This document shows, one piece after another, positions 46,471 through 56,722 of a stretch of 64,000 bases of DNA (positions are counted from its first letter, which is position 1; each line of letters begins with the position of its first letter). Position numbers and translations under genes: made by a program. The stretch lies in contig CANLWG010000015.1 in assembly GCA_947494715.1 (NCBI GenBank), forward strand, positions 113,323 through 177,322. Direction: 5' to 3'. The stretch is from an uncultured Flavobacteriaceae bacterium (GTDB taxonomy: Bacteria > Bacteroidota > Bacteroidia > Flavobacteriales > Flavobacteriaceae). The notes below the pieces were generated by a model. That model worked only from the letters and a program-made list of their open reading frames with translations, was not told the DNA's origin and did no database searches.

Positions 46471-47070
46471 CTAAGACTCCTGTTTTAAATCCACACCAAA
46501 TAATAAAAAGAAAATTTGATCCATTTTACCGTCAAGGGCTTTGCGTATTATGGAAAATGCTTTGGTAATATGACCTTCAACCGATTTCGTAGAAATATTC
46601 AAATACTCGGCGATTTCAATATTGCTAAGACCGTCTTGTTTGCTTAACAAAAAAACTTGCTGGCATTTTGGCGGTAGATTTTTAATTTCCTTTTTCACAT
46701 TTGCAATAAGTCTTTCCAAAGAATTTTCGGAATCCTCCTGAACGAATACCTTTAGGGAGTCGATATGTACTTTTTCCAATGAAAAAACAGGTCTTCTTTT
46801 TCGATATTGGTCAATAAACCCATTATAGACAGATTTGTACAAATAATTTGTTAGGTCGATATCATCCTTTAAATTTTTGCGCTGTTTCCAGATTTTCATA
46901 AAAACGTTCTGAACAATATCCTCGGACAGATCATAATCGCCGATAAGTCCAAAGGCATAGGTGCATAGCTTATGATGGTAGGTTTCTACCAAATAGGTAT
47001 ACGCTTTTGAATCTCCCTTTTTTAAACCTTTAACAAAGGCAACCTCATTAATAAAATCGATTTTCATCAT
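46471..47070 (-). CDS. ECF RNA polymerase sigma factor (Bacteroidota FecI-like)
   Basis: A 199-residue sigma-70 family ECF factor. Region 2 contains YHHKLCTYAFGLIGDYDLSEDIVQNVFMKIWKQR and region 4 the helix-turn-helix GLSNIEIAEYLNISTKSVEGHITKAF. Sigma factors of this type are kept inactive by a FecR anti-sigma factor in the inner membrane and released when a SusC with an STN domain binds its glycan. The anti-sigma gene lies divergently 89 bp away and the matching SusC follows it. It most likely turns on the second PUL at 48.4-59.3 kb. Confidence 0.9.
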   Translation of the reverse strand: MMKIDFINEVAFVKGLKKGDSKAYTYLVETYHHKLCTYAFGLIGDYDLSEDIVQNVFMKIWKQRKNLKDDIDLTNYLYKSVYNGFIDQYRKRRPVFSLEKVHIDSLKVFVQEDSENSLERLIANVKKEIKNLPPKCQQVFLLSKQDGLSNIEIAEYLNISTKSVEGHITKAFSIIRKALDGKMDQIFFLLFGVDLKQES

Positions 47071-47158
47071 GCAAAAATTGTGGTTTTTTTGACAAAGTAT
47101 AAAAATAATTAGTAAAAAAGTAAGGGATGCGTAAAATTAGCGCGTTTTAATTAATAGT

Positions 47159-48340
47159 ATGATGTCTCGAACAAATCAAAGCCTGATGGCAAAATACTTC
47201 ACGAAGCAAGCATCTCTTTCTGAACTGGATGAGCTTTCTAAGTGGATTGAAAACGACGCCGATAAGGAAGAGTTTATAAAGTATGCAAAAATCAATCATG
47301 CAATCGATTTCAATATGAAAAAGTTTGGTTCGGACAAATCCAAAAAGCGGTTATTACAATTTATTGAGCAGGAAAAGAAGGCCCATAAAATACGAAGAGC
47401 CTTAAATTATGTAAAATATGCGGCAGTAGTCTTGGTTTTTCTGGGTATCGGGTATTTTTTTAGAAATGGGCTTCCAGAAAACAAGCAAGGTCCAATAGAG
47501 GAAAAAGCCAATAGCCCCTTGGTGGTTGATGATAAAATCAAGGTAGGTACGGATAAGGCCATCCTGACTTTGGAGGATGGTTCACAAATCGATTTGGAAA
47601 AGGGAAAAACCATACGTACAAAAAACGTAAAAAGTAATGGTGAAGAGTTGGTGTATGATTCTTCGCATAAAAGGAGTGCTGAGACAGCCTACAATTACCT
47701 CACCATTCCACGAGGGGGTCAATTTCACGTAAAATTAGCAGATGGAACCTTGGTGTGGCTTAACTCGGAAAGCCAGTTAAAGTACCCTGTGGCTTTTATA
47801 GAGGGGGAAACAAGGAATGTGGAGTTGGTCTATGGTGAAGCTTATTTTGAGGTATCCCCGAGCACCGTACACAAAGGGGCAACATTTAAGGTTTTAAACG
47901 TATCCCAAGAGATAGAGGTTCTAGGAACGGAGTTTAATGTAAAGGCCTATAAGGACGAAACGAATATTTATACCACATTGGTGGAGGGCAAAGTAACCAT
48001 TAGTACGGCCACGGCAAAGCGAGTTTTGGAGCCTGATCAGCAGTCTAATTTGGACCTTAAGAATAACAGCATTAGCGTTAACCCCGCCAATGTAATCCAT
48101 GAAACATCATGGAGAAAGGGGCTCTTTAGTTTTAAGGGCAAATCTTTGGAAGAGATTGCCAAGGTACTATCCCGGTGGTACGATGTAGATATACTATTTT
48201 CCAGCCCAGAACTTAAAACCGTAAAGTTTAATGGCGTGTTAAGTAAAGAAGAAACCATAGAGGAAATATTAAACAGTATTTTAACTACCAATTTTATAAA
48301 TGCCTATGAGATAAAGAACAAAACCATTACAATAAAATAA
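47159..48340 (+). CDS. FecR-like anti-sigma factor
   Basis: A 393-residue membrane protein. The cytoplasmic N-terminus (about 1-80) has the anti-sigma DUF4880-like region (LSELDELSKWIENDADKEEFIKY), followed by one transmembrane helix near residue 84-101 (VKYAAVVLVFLGIGYFF) and a periplasmic FecR domain (YLTIPRGGQFHVKLADGTLVWLNSESQLKYP, then VLGTEFNVKAYKDE) ending in the secretin/STN-like DUF4974 segment (LEEIAKVLSRWYDVDILF). It relays binding of a glycan from SusC to the ECF sigma factor. It begins the plus-strand signalling-transport unit. Confidence 0.92.
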   Translation: MMSRTNQSLMAKYFTKQASLSELDELSKWIENDADKEEFIKYAKINHAIDFNMKKFGSDKSKKRLLQFIEQEKKAHKIRRALNYVKYAAVVLVFLGIGYFFRNGLPENKQGPIEEKANSPLVVDDKIKVGTDKAILTLEDGSQIDLEKGKTIRTKNVKSNGEELVYDSSHKRSAETAYNYLTIPRGGQFHVKLADGTLVWLNSESQLKYPVAFIEGETRNVELVYGEAYFEVSPSTVHKGATFKVLNVSQEIEVLGTEFNVKAYKDETNIYTTLVEGKVTISTATAKRVLEPDQQSNLDLKNNSISVNPANVIHETSWRKGLFSFKGKSLEEIAKVLSRWYDVDILFSSPELKTVKFNGVLSKEETIEEILNSILTTNFINAYEIKNKTITIK

Positions 48341-48411
48341 GAAAAGGGGAATAAAGTATATACCTGGACAGTACGCTGCTTTTATCCCCTCTTTGAATCA
48401 ATTGATTAAAA

Positions 48412-51400
48412 ATGTTTAACCAACTAATACTCAAATTTATGAAAATTAAATTTACCAACCATCTTTTCCGTAAGTGGAAAGAGCTACTGAAGTTCATCAT
48501 GAGAACCTTTATATTCTTACTTTGTTCCACGGTATTTGGTTTTACTTCCGGCGACATTTTCTCACAGAACACCAAAATCCGAATTGACAAAGATCAGCTG
48601 GCATCTATTGATGAAGTCTTTGATTTGCTACGAGATCAGACCGAATACACGTTTATATACCAAGAAGATCTTTTTAAGAACGCACCCAAAGTACAACTAA
48701 AAAAAGGTATCATTCGCGCCAATAAATTATTGAAGTCTTGTTTTTCCGGTAAGGATTTCAAATTAGATTTTAAAGGCAATAAAATAGTAATTATCGCAAC
48801 CGATTCTTCAGGCACGGATCAGCAAACATATACGGTTACCGGTATTGTTACGGACAAGGATGATGTGCCCTTACCTGGTGCTAGTGTGTTCGTTATCGGG
48901 ACCACAACGGGAACCCAGGCCGATTTTGATGGTAATTTCACAATAACCGTTCCAGAGGGAGGGGTTCTTGAGATTACCTATTTAGGGTACTCTTCCCAAC
49001 GTTTTACCATCACTCAGGACGAGGACCTGCAAATCCAGTTGCAGGAGGATGCTGCATCCTTGAACGAAGTAGTCGTAATCGGATATGGTACTGCTATCAA
49101 GAAAGATTTAACAGGAGCCGTCTCCTCTTTTGATCAAAAAGCGGTGGATCGCCAACCGGGGGCAACCGATGTTTCCGAATTGATGAGAGGGGCCGTGCCG
49201 GGGCTTAACGTGGGCACAAGTACGGGGCCATCGGGAAACTCAAGCTTAATCGTAAGGGGTATTACTTCTTTTAGCACGGACGACGACGACCCTACCTTCG
49301 GGGCAAATAATGCGCCCTTATTGGTAGTGGATGATGTTATCTTTCAAGGAAGTATCTCCAGTATCAATCCAGCCGATATTGCCAGTGTCAATGTATTGAA
49401 AGATGCCAGCGCCGCCGCGGTATACGGATCCAGGGCAGCATCCGGGGTAATTATTATTACCACAAAAAAAGGGACAACCGGAAAACCGACGATAAACCTA
49501 AGGAGTGCCGTGGGGTTTGCGCATGTCGGCATTATTGAAGAAGTCTATGGACCTGGGGAATATTTGGATTATAAAGGGGAAGTCTTCGACGTAATAGATG
49601 GTAGCAATGAATTGGGGTATTATCAGGATCCCAATAACCTGCCGGATGGTGTTACATTGAACAACTGGTTGGAATATGACGGACTTGGGGGAACACAGAC
49701 CGATCCTGTGGAAATATGGTTGGATAGATTGGAAATGAGCGACATTGAAAAAGAAAACTTCAGGCAAGGAAACATATTGGATTGGAGGGATATCATTTTC
49801 CAAGTGGGTCTTAGGACCAATAACACGATCAGTATTTCCGGTAAAACTGAAAATATAAGTTACTATACCTCCTTGGGCCATGTAAGTAATGAAGGTATCC
49901 TGCTTTTCGAAAAAGATGAAACACTTAGAGGTAGGTTAAACCTAGAGATGAAAATCAGTGATTTTTTGTCGGCAGGCGTTAATTTACAAGCCTTTACTAG
50001 AACAGCTCCTACGAATTTACCCAATCATTTGCTGATTTATGATCGGCAAAGCCCATATGGCAGTTTGTTCTATGACGATGGGGAATTTAGGCATCTTCCT
50101 TATGATGATGCTTTGGCCACCAACCCTTTTTTATGGGAGTATCAGGATAATAGTTTCAAACAGCGAGAGCTTTTTACCAACATCTTCGCAAAAGTGAAAT
50201 TACCCTATGGTTTTTCGTTTCGGGTCAATTGGTCCAACCGTGCCAATTATGTCCAGGATTACCGATTTACACCCGTGATAGCTACCTTGGGAGAAGGAGG
50301 CGATGTTGGTTCAAGAAGGGATCTATATAGTCAACGATGGATGGTGGACAACATCCTGAACTGGAACAAGACCTTTGGGGACGTCCACAACTTTGATATA
50401 ACCTTCTTGTTTAATATTGAAGAAGCGGAGACATTTAATAGCTTTCAATCCAATTCTGAATTCAGACCCAATGATAAGCTTTCGTATCATAACCTGGCAC
50501 TTGGCATCAATCCTGCCCTGTCTAATGATGATACGCGTTCTACGGCCGATGCGGTAATGGGAAGATTGAGCTATAATTTGCTCAATCGCTATTACTTGAC
50601 CGCCACCGTCAGACGGGACGGCTATTCGGCTTTTGGAGTGAACAATCCCAGGGCGACATTTCCATCTGTTTCCCTGGGATGGAGGTTATCTGAGGAGAGT
50701 TTTATGGAAAAGGCGGAGTTTATCGATAATCTTAAATTAAGAGCATCATGGGGGCGGAACGGAAACAGGGATATTGGGGTCTATTCGGCTTTATCACAGT
50801 TAGAAGGTGTTCCCTACATTTATGACCAATCTACCGTAATAGGGGTCAGTGCTTCCGAACTTGCCAACTTGGATTTAAAATGGGAGACCACGGAGGCTTA
50901 TAATGCCGGCTTGGACTTTGGCCTTTTTGGCTCACGTATATCCGGGTCTATAGATGCATATTATAGTTTGACCGATGACCTGCTACTACAACGATCATTA
51001 CCTAGAATCACAGGTTTTCAAAATGTCTTTGCCAACCTAGGGGAGGTAGAGAATAAAGGACTGGAAATAGCACTGAATACAGTGAATATTGATACAGATA
51101 ATTTTAGGTGGAGTTCCAACCTTGTATTTTCGTTCAACCGAAACAAGATTAAAAGTCTTTATGGTGATATCGTTGATGTATTGGATGATGAAGGCAACGT
51201 CATCGGGCAACGTGAAGAAGATGACATAGAGAACGATTGGTATATAGGCCATGCCATAGATGAGATTTTCGATTATAAGATAATCGGGGTATGGCAGTTA
51301 GGTGAAGAGGAAGAGGCGGAGACCTTTGGAAGGGTTCCTGGAGATTTTAAGATTTTGGATGCCAATGAGGACGGTATAATCGATTTTGATGATCAGGTTT

Positions 51401-51864
51401 TTCAAGGGAATAGACTGCCCCAATATCGGGCCAGTTTACGGAATGATTTTGTATATAAGAATTTTGATCTGTCCATTTTCGCGAATGCCCTCTTGGATTA
51501 TAAGGGCGATAATGACGAACACTTTAATTTTAGGGTTCAACAACAAAGGTTCAACAAGATAAAAACCCCGTATTGGACACTGGACAATCCCACTAATGAA
51601 TGGGCCAGGTTGGATTCGAAGAATTCCTCACCAGAAACCAAGTGGTATGACGATAGATCCTTTATTAGGATACAAAACATCACCTTGGGCTATACATTTC
51701 CCAAGACTATCTTGGATAAGTTCAATATCAAATCTTTACGATTCTATGCCAATGTTCAGAATCTCCCCGCATTTTCTTTGGGAGGATGGGAATATAAGTG
51801 GGACGTTGAAACAGGTGTTCCAACACCCGTTCTTACGGCATTTGGTTTGGATTTAAGTTTCTAA
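48412..51864 (+). CDS. SusC/RagA TonB-dependent transporter with STN signalling domain
   Basis: An 1150-residue receptor. The signal region contains IMRTFIFLLCSTVFGF. The STN domain follows (IDKDQLASIDEVFDLLRDQTEYTFIYQEDL), then a carboxypeptidase-regulatory-like domain (TGIVTDKDDVPLPGASV), the plug (NEVVVIGYGTAIKKDLTGAV, ASGVIIITTKKGTTG) and the barrel ending at TAFGLDLSF. The STN domain contacts the FecR protein, so this transporter also senses its ligand. In-frame ATGs at 48439 and 48499 are alternative starts; 48439 may be the better one, since family members commonly begin with a short basic leader. The substrate is a glycan treated by the downstream hydrolases. Confidence 0.93.
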   Translation: MFNQLILKFMKIKFTNHLFRKWKELLKFIMRTFIFLLCSTVFGFTSGDIFSQNTKIRIDKDQLASIDEVFDLLRDQTEYTFIYQEDLFKNAPKVQLKKGIIRANKLLKSCFSGKDFKLDFKGNKIVIIATDSSGTDQQTYTVTGIVTDKDDVPLPGASVFVIGTTTGTQADFDGNFTITVPEGGVLEITYLGYSSQRFTITQDEDLQIQLQEDAASLNEVVVIGYGTAIKKDLTGAVSSFDQKAVDRQPGATDVSELMRGAVPGLNVGTSTGPSGNSSLIVRGITSFSTDDDDPTFGANNAPLLVVDDVIFQGSISSINPADIASVNVLKDASAAAVYGSRAASGVIIITTKKGTTGKPTINLRSAVGFAHVGIIEEVYGPGEYLDYKGEVFDVIDGSNELGYYQDPNNLPDGVTLNNWLEYDGLGGTQTDPVEIWLDRLEMSDIEKENFRQGNILDWRDIIFQVGLRTNNTISISGKTENISYYTSLGHVSNEGILLFEKDETLRGRLNLEMKISDFLSAGVNLQAFTRTAPTNLPNHLLIYDRQSPYGSLFYDDGEFRHLPYDDALATNPFLWEYQDNSFKQRELFTNIFAKVKLPYGFSFRVNWSNRANYVQDYRFTPVIATLGEGGDVGSRRDLYSQRWMVDNILNWNKTFGDVHNFDITFLFNIEEAETFNSFQSNSEFRPNDKLSYHNLALGINPALSNDDTRSTADAVMGRLSYNLLNRYYLTATVRRDGYSAFGVNNPRATFPSVSLGWRLSEESFMEKAEFIDNLKLRASWGRNGNRDIGVYSALSQLEGVPYIYDQSTVIGVSASELANLDLKWETTEAYNAGLDFGLFGSRISGSIDAYYSLTDDLLLQRSLPRITGFQNVFANLGEVENKGLEIALNTVNIDTDNFRWSSNLVFSFNRNKIKSLYGDIVDVLDDEGNVIGQREEDDIENDWYIGHAIDEIFDYKIIGVWQLGEEEEAETFGRVPGDFKILDANEDGIIDFDDQVFQGNRLPQYRASLRNDFVYKNFDLSIFANALLDYKGDNDEHFNFRVQQQRFNKIKTPYWTLDNPTNEWARLDSKNSSPETKWYDDRSFIRIQNITLGYTFPKTILDKFNIKSLRFYANVQNLPAFSLGGWEYKWDVETGVPTPVLTAFGLDLSF

Positions 51865-51872
51865 TTAAAAAC

Positions 51873-53672
51873 ATGCAAAAAATGAAAATAGATAAATATA
51901 GCTTTGTTGTACTATTGTTTCTGGTGTTCGGTTGTTCGGAAGAACGATTGGAGCCAGATCCAAAATCGTTCTTTACCCCGGAAAATACGCTTATTGACAT
52001 AGCCGGACTAGAATCCGTAGTGGTGAGTATGAATAGCCGCTTTAGAACTGAATATGCCCGAACAGACAGCCATAATTTGATGTGGGAATGGAATTTTTCG
52101 GATTTTACGGTCAATGGGGCCCCGCCTGCAAGCGTTCCCCATAACCTGGAACTGCAGATGACCCCGAATTCTACCGAAGATGCGGCAGTGAGGCGGTATT
52201 GGGATCTTGCTTGGGAAAGCATTAAAGATGCAAATTTAATCATAAATAGGGCTGATCCAATAGAGGCACCGGAGCTGGTAAAGAATGAGCTGCTTGCCAA
52301 GGGCTACTTTGGCAGGGCCTATTGGTACTATAGGCTGGTACATCAATTTGGCGATGTGCCTTTACTCTTAGAAGAGATTTCATCCCCCAAGCTCGATTTT
52401 TATTCGCATTCCAGAGAGACTATACTGCAAAAGATTACCGAAGATTTGGAATTTGCGGTACAATGGTTGCCAGATTTTGTGGAACCCGGGGATATTAATC
52501 GTGCCGCCGGATCTTTTTTATTGACGAAATGCTATCTTTCGCTTCGTGAGTTTGACAAAGCCATCTCAGAAGCATCAAAAGTGATTGACGCAGGACAATA
52601 TGCTTTGATGACCGATCGCTTTGGAACTACCGAATCCCAATTTCTGGAATATTCATTCTTAAACCCAGCGGAATTTGATGTCATATGGGATCTACATCAA
52701 AAATTCAACAAAAGCCTTGCGGAAAATACGGAAGCTATCCTGATAGTACAAGATCAACATCTGACCGAGGGGAATGTGTCCAATGTAGGTACTGCCAAAA
52801 TGAGGGATTATGTCCCGGTCTGGTGGCAGGCAAGGGATCCCAACGGAACACGGGCTGCTACCGACCTTGATTTTGGTACTGGGCTTAGGATGATCGAGCA
52901 GCTAGGGCGTGGTGTGGGAAGAATGGTTCCCTCCCAAGAGTTTCGAGATCTGCGCAATGAGGATCCCAACGATCTACGATATTCACAAAACAACTGGTTC
53001 GGCATGGAGCGTTATGTCTATAACGATCCAAATTCTGATTTTTTCGAACAGCCCTTTGATCCGGCTTCCGTTACTGATATTCGCCAATGGTACCCTATTG
53101 CGTATAGTAAAATGGTCTATATTGATGAAACTGGGGATCCCCGCCCAGCGAGAGCATCTAGCGATGAATACGTTTTTCGACTTGCGGAACTGTATTTACT
53201 CAGGGCCGAGGCCCATTGGTGGAAAGGGGACGTAGCAAGTGCAACTGCCGATGTTAATGTCGTTAGGGAAAGAGCCCAGGCCATACCGGCCGTCACTGTG
53301 GATATTGATTATATCTTTGACGAAAGGGCCCGGGAATTATACACTGAAACACCACGCAAAACTGAGCTTACCCGAGTAGCTTACATTATGGCCCAGTTGG
53401 GAATGAACGGCTATTCCCTGGATAATATGCACCAGAGCAATTGGTTTTATGATCGCGTCATTAGCAGTAATCATTTTTATAGGGACGAAATACTGCAAGG
53501 GGCCAATATTTACCGAATATTGCCGTATCATGTGTATTGGCCTATCAAAGAGGAGGAAATAAGGGCAAATTCCCTTGGCAAAATAAATCAGGCTATGGGC
53601 TATCCCGGTTCTGAGACCAATATCCCGCCTCTTACCGATCCCAACCAGACCAAACCGGACGGAATAGAGTAG
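51873..53672 (+). CDS. SusD/RagB family outer-membrane glycan-binding lipoprotein
   Basis: A 599-residue SusD-like protein with lipoprotein signal YSFVVLLFLVFGC. SusD helical segments are visible (LLAKGYFGRAYWYYRLVHQFGDVPLLL, GSFLLTKCYLSLREFDKAISEASKV, RLAELYLLRAEAHWWKGD) plus the C-terminal DERARELYTETPRKTELTRVAY. It forms the lid of the STN-SusC next to it. Start is 8 bp after SusC ends. A strong hairpin terminator follows its stop, so downstream hydrolase genes may need read-through or their own promoter. Confidence 0.92.
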   Translation: MQKMKIDKYSFVVLLFLVFGCSEERLEPDPKSFFTPENTLIDIAGLESVVVSMNSRFRTEYARTDSHNLMWEWNFSDFTVNGAPPASVPHNLELQMTPNSTEDAAVRRYWDLAWESIKDANLIINRADPIEAPELVKNELLAKGYFGRAYWYYRLVHQFGDVPLLLEEISSPKLDFYSHSRETILQKITEDLEFAVQWLPDFVEPGDINRAAGSFLLTKCYLSLREFDKAISEASKVIDAGQYALMTDRFGTTESQFLEYSFLNPAEFDVIWDLHQKFNKSLAENTEAILIVQDQHLTEGNVSNVGTAKMRDYVPVWWQARDPNGTRAATDLDFGTGLRMIEQLGRGVGRMVPSQEFRDLRNEDPNDLRYSQNNWFGMERYVYNDPNSDFFEQPFDPASVTDIRQWYPIAYSKMVYIDETGDPRPARASSDEYVFRLAELYLLRAEAHWWKGDVASATADVNVVRERAQAIPAVTVDIDYIFDERARELYTETPRKTELTRVAYIMAQLGMNGYSLDNMHQSNWFYDRVISSNHFYRDEILQGANIYRILPYHVYWPIKEEEIRANSLGKINQAMGYPGSETNIPPLTDPNQTKPDGIE

Positions 53673-53694
53673 TGTTTGAGTTTAGTTTAGATTG

Positions 53695-53726
53695 AACACG
53701 CCCTGATCTTAGGGCGTGTTTTTATT
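53695..53726 (+). terminator. Rho-independent terminator after SusD
   Basis: Perfect 10-bp inverted repeat AACACGCCCT / AGGGCGTGTT with a 6-nt loop, followed directly by TTTATT. It lies 22 bp past the SusD stop and 27 bp before the GH36-like gene, separating transport genes from the enzyme genes. Confidence 0.85.
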
Positions 53727-53752
53727 CTTTCACTTGATCAATAAATTGAACC

Positions 53753-55879
53753 TTGATTAAAATGAAACTAAGATTCCCATTGCCAAAATTTTATCTGGCC
53801 CTATTAGCGGTTAGTATTCTGTTTTCATGCGCTGAAAAGCAAAACGCGGATTCTTCCATACCCAACAGTATAGATATTACCACGGGTAAAGAAGGCAACG
53901 TCATTGTCCTTGAAGCAACGGATGCGGCGAATGCCTTTTCAAAGCGAAGGATTCTCCTGCCAGCATTTGAAAAATATGTACATGTGGCCGCAGATGCCCA
54001 GCATTTCAGATGGATCGGGGCCAGTAATAGGATGTTTCCATGGGTGGGCAAAAACGACCTTACATCCATCTTTGCACCGAAAAATCCAACACCTCCCAGG
54101 ATTCCCGATCCCAACCGCCGGGCGTTGACCATGATGTTCAAGCTAACAAATGGAAATTATCTCACACTGTTACCCCTTGCCGGAGAGGCCAGTACCAGTT
54201 GGTTGGAGGTGACAGAGGAGGGAGAGTTGATATTGGATTACGGATCTCTTGGAAGCCAAGCTATTCCAGAAGGCAAAAAGGTACCCTTGTTGGCATGGTA
54301 TGAATCGGACAATGTATACGAGTCTTTGGCAAAAACCTGGGAGCTGGCCATCTCCAATGACAATCTTATGGCTGCAGGTAGTTTGCGGCAAAATAAGATA
54401 TATCCAGAACCCTTAAAGTACCTGGGGTGGTGTACTTGGGAACAATATCGTAAAGATATTGACGAGGAAATTTTGGTGTCGGCGATTGACAAGATCGAAG
54501 GTTCAGGGATTCCTGTACGCTGGTTTTTGATCGATGATGGACATCAGGATGATGAGGGCAGGTTTCTCAAATCGTTCACACCCAACACTAAAAAGTTTCC
54601 CAACGGTTGGGATCCTATCGTATCTAGAAAAAAAGAGGATGCCATAAAATGGATGGGGATATGGCACGGGTTTCTGTCCCACTGGGATGGTGTACACATT
54701 GACCATTCCATGGAAGAAATGACGCCGTTTCTTATCGCTAACCCTAATCGTGAAAAAGGATTGTTGCCCAAGGACGATATGGCGTCCAGTGAGGCATTTT
54801 ATGAATACCTGGTCACAACGATAAAAGGGCAAGGCTTCGATTTTATGAAAACGGACAATGTGTCTCGATCAACCTTGGAATACACGGGATTTGCCAACGC
54901 CTCCAAAGCGCAACGGCAAAATGTGCTGGCACTGGAAAGGGCCTGCCATAAACATGGCATCGGCCTTATGAATTGCAGTGCCCAAAACACTATTGATATG
55001 CTGAATGCTTTCCATAGTGCCACGATGCGTACAAGTCCCGATTATCAAAAACATAATTTGCCCACTTCAAAATCACAGATTCTGCAATCGGTTTTTAATG
55101 TGCTTTGGCTTGGGCAAACCCTATGGCCGGACCATGATATGTTCCATTCATCCGATTTGGAGGTTGGGGGGAGCATGTCCGTTACCAAAGCCATGTCCGG
55201 AGGCCCGATCTATGTATCGGACGACCCCGCTGATTTTAACAAAGAAGTGATTATGCCTTTGTGTTATGAAGATGGCTTGTTGATTAGGCCCGAAGCTCCT
55301 GCGGTGCCATTAGTTGAAAGTATCTTTAACGATGCACTTTATGAGTCCGGGAACGTCTACAGAGCCATAGCTCCCTTAAAGAACAAGGCCTGTGCCATTA
55401 CCGCTTATAACCTGAGCATTAAGGCCACCCAACCCTTAAAGGGTTCCATACAAAAAAAGGATTATACCTATGCATCCGCAATGATACAGCCGTATACCGG
55501 CCCATGGGAAATGCCCAAAGAGGGGTTGGTCATTTATGACTGGAAGGAGCAAACCGGCAAAAAACTCGATGGACAAGGGCTAGAATTCCAAATTGATGGA
55601 TTTGGCCATAAGCTTTTCCTGTTATGCCCGATCAAAAATCAGTGGGCGGTTATCGGTAGGCCCGATAAGTACCTGTCTCCAAGTACGGTAGAGATATTGG
55701 ACACCTCCGCCAATGCGATTACTCTGCGGATGGAAGAAAAAGGCCCTATACTATTGTATTCGGCAACGGGAAAACCTTCCTCGGATTACTTGGCTTTTTC
55801 AGCCATGGGCAATGGTTTTTACAAAGGAGTACCTTTAAAAAGGTATCCTAATGATAACATATTTAAAATTTCGAGATAG
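53753..55879 (+). CDS. GH36-like alpha-galactosidase of the Sip1/raffinose synthase type, lipoprotein
   Basis: A 708-residue protein of the raffinose synthase/seed imbibition group of clan GH-D. The barrel starts at LKYLGWCTWEQYRKDI, followed by RWFLIDDGHQDDEGR, then the likely nucleophile Asp in FDFMKTDNVSRS and LWPDHDMFHSSD, in the region of the acid/base. A lipoprotein signal precedes it (LALLAVSILFSC), so it is surface or periplasmic. Bacterial members hydrolyse alpha-galactosides, possibly modified ones. In this PUL it acts with an acetylesterase and a sulfatase, suggesting a decorated galactan or galactoside as substrate. The upstream terminator suggests separate regulation. An in-frame ATG at 53762 gives a slightly shorter signal. 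Confidence 0.82.
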   Translation: MIKMKLRFPLPKFYLALLAVSILFSCAEKQNADSSIPNSIDITTGKEGNVIVLEATDAANAFSKRRILLPAFEKYVHVAADAQHFRWIGASNRMFPWVGKNDLTSIFAPKNPTPPRIPDPNRRALTMMFKLTNGNYLTLLPLAGEASTSWLEVTEEGELILDYGSLGSQAIPEGKKVPLLAWYESDNVYESLAKTWELAISNDNLMAAGSLRQNKIYPEPLKYLGWCTWEQYRKDIDEEILVSAIDKIEGSGIPVRWFLIDDGHQDDEGRFLKSFTPNTKKFPNGWDPIVSRKKEDAIKWMGIWHGFLSHWDGVHIDHSMEEMTPFLIANPNREKGLLPKDDMASSEAFYEYLVTTIKGQGFDFMKTDNVSRSTLEYTGFANASKAQRQNVLALERACHKHGIGLMNCSAQNTIDMLNAFHSATMRTSPDYQKHNLPTSKSQILQSVFNVLWLGQTLWPDHDMFHSSDLEVGGSMSVTKAMSGGPIYVSDDPADFNKEVIMPLCYEDGLLIRPEAPAVPLVESIFNDALYESGNVYRAIAPLKNKACAITAYNLSIKATQPLKGSIQKKDYTYASAMIQPYTGPWEMPKEGLVIYDWKEQTGKKLDGQGLEFQIDGFGHKLFLLCPIKNQWAVIGRPDKYLSPSTVEILDTSANAITLRMEEKGPILLYSATGKPSSDYLAFSAMGNGFYKGVPLKRYPNDNIFKISR

Positions 55880-55888
55880 AACTAAAAC

Positions 55889-56722
55889 ATGTACAAGTTT
55901 CTAAAATCTCTTTTGTTGCCGATTATCCTGATAGGATGTGGTGAAAATACCAATGGTGATAAAACGACCGAAACACCCCGAGAGGAACAAACATTGGAAT
56001 TACCACCACGATCCAACCTATGGGTGTTTGTAATGGCCGGTCAATCCAATATGGCTGGACGGGGAACAATAGATTCACAGGACAAAATAAGACACAACAG
56101 GATTTTTGCGATCAATAGCAAGAATGACATTGTTCTTGCCCAGGAGCCCTTACATTTTTATGAACCATCAAGAGCTGGATTGGATTGTGGAATGTCATTT
56201 AGCACGGAAATGCTTAAAAGTGCCCTGGATAATGTCTCCATATTACTTATCCCCGCAGCCGTTGGGGGCAGTTCTATAGAACAGTGGATCAATGACGAAA
56301 CGCATCGGGAAGTAAAGCTTTTGAGTAATTTTAAACGGCGGTTACAAATAGCTCTTAAACATGGTACGTTAAAAGGTGTTCTGTGGCATCAGGGCGAGTC
56401 GGATGCCCATAAAGAGGAGACTATAAAGAAGTATCGGGAAAATATGGAAACCTTGTTCAAGAAATTCAGGGAGATAGGGAAAAAAGAATCTTTACCAATA
56501 GTGGTAGGAAAATTGGGTTCTTTTGCAGTTGACCAAGGAAATTGGGACAAAATTAATCAAGCTATCGAGGCCTATTCACGCGTAGATGAGTTTTGTAAAG
56601 TTATTGAAACGAATGACTTAAATCATAAAGGTGATCAGGTACATTTTAATTCCGAAGCTCAGAGAGCTATTGGAAAAAGATATGCAGAAATCATGTTGAG
56701 TTTTATACAAAAAGAAAAGTAG
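55889..56722 (+). CDS. SGNH-type carbohydrate acetylesterase (CE6/sialate O-acetylesterase-like), lipoprotein
   Basis: A 277-residue exported esterase. After the lipobox LIGC the SASA/CE6-type domain contains the nucleophile block FVMAGQSNMAGRG, GGSSIEQWI with the oxyanion Gly, and LWHQGESDAHKEE. A C-terminal DQVHFNSEAQRAIGKRYAE supplies the probable catalytic Asp/His. The enzyme removes O-acetyl groups from polysaccharides. It starts 9 bp after the GH36-like gene and its stop abuts the sulfatase start, so they form one transcription unit that strips decorations from the glycan. Confidence 0.85.
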   Translation: MYKFLKSLLLPIILIGCGENTNGDKTTETPREEQTLELPPRSNLWVFVMAGQSNMAGRGTIDSQDKIRHNRIFAINSKNDIVLAQEPLHFYEPSRAGLDCGMSFSTEMLKSALDNVSILLIPAAVGGSSIEQWINDETHREVKLLSNFKRRLQIALKHGTLKGVLWHQGESDAHKEETIKKYRENMETLFKKFREIGKKESLPIVVGKLGSFAVDQGNWDKINQAIEAYSRVDEFCKVIETNDLNHKGDQVHFNSEAQRAIGKRYAEIMLSFIQKEK

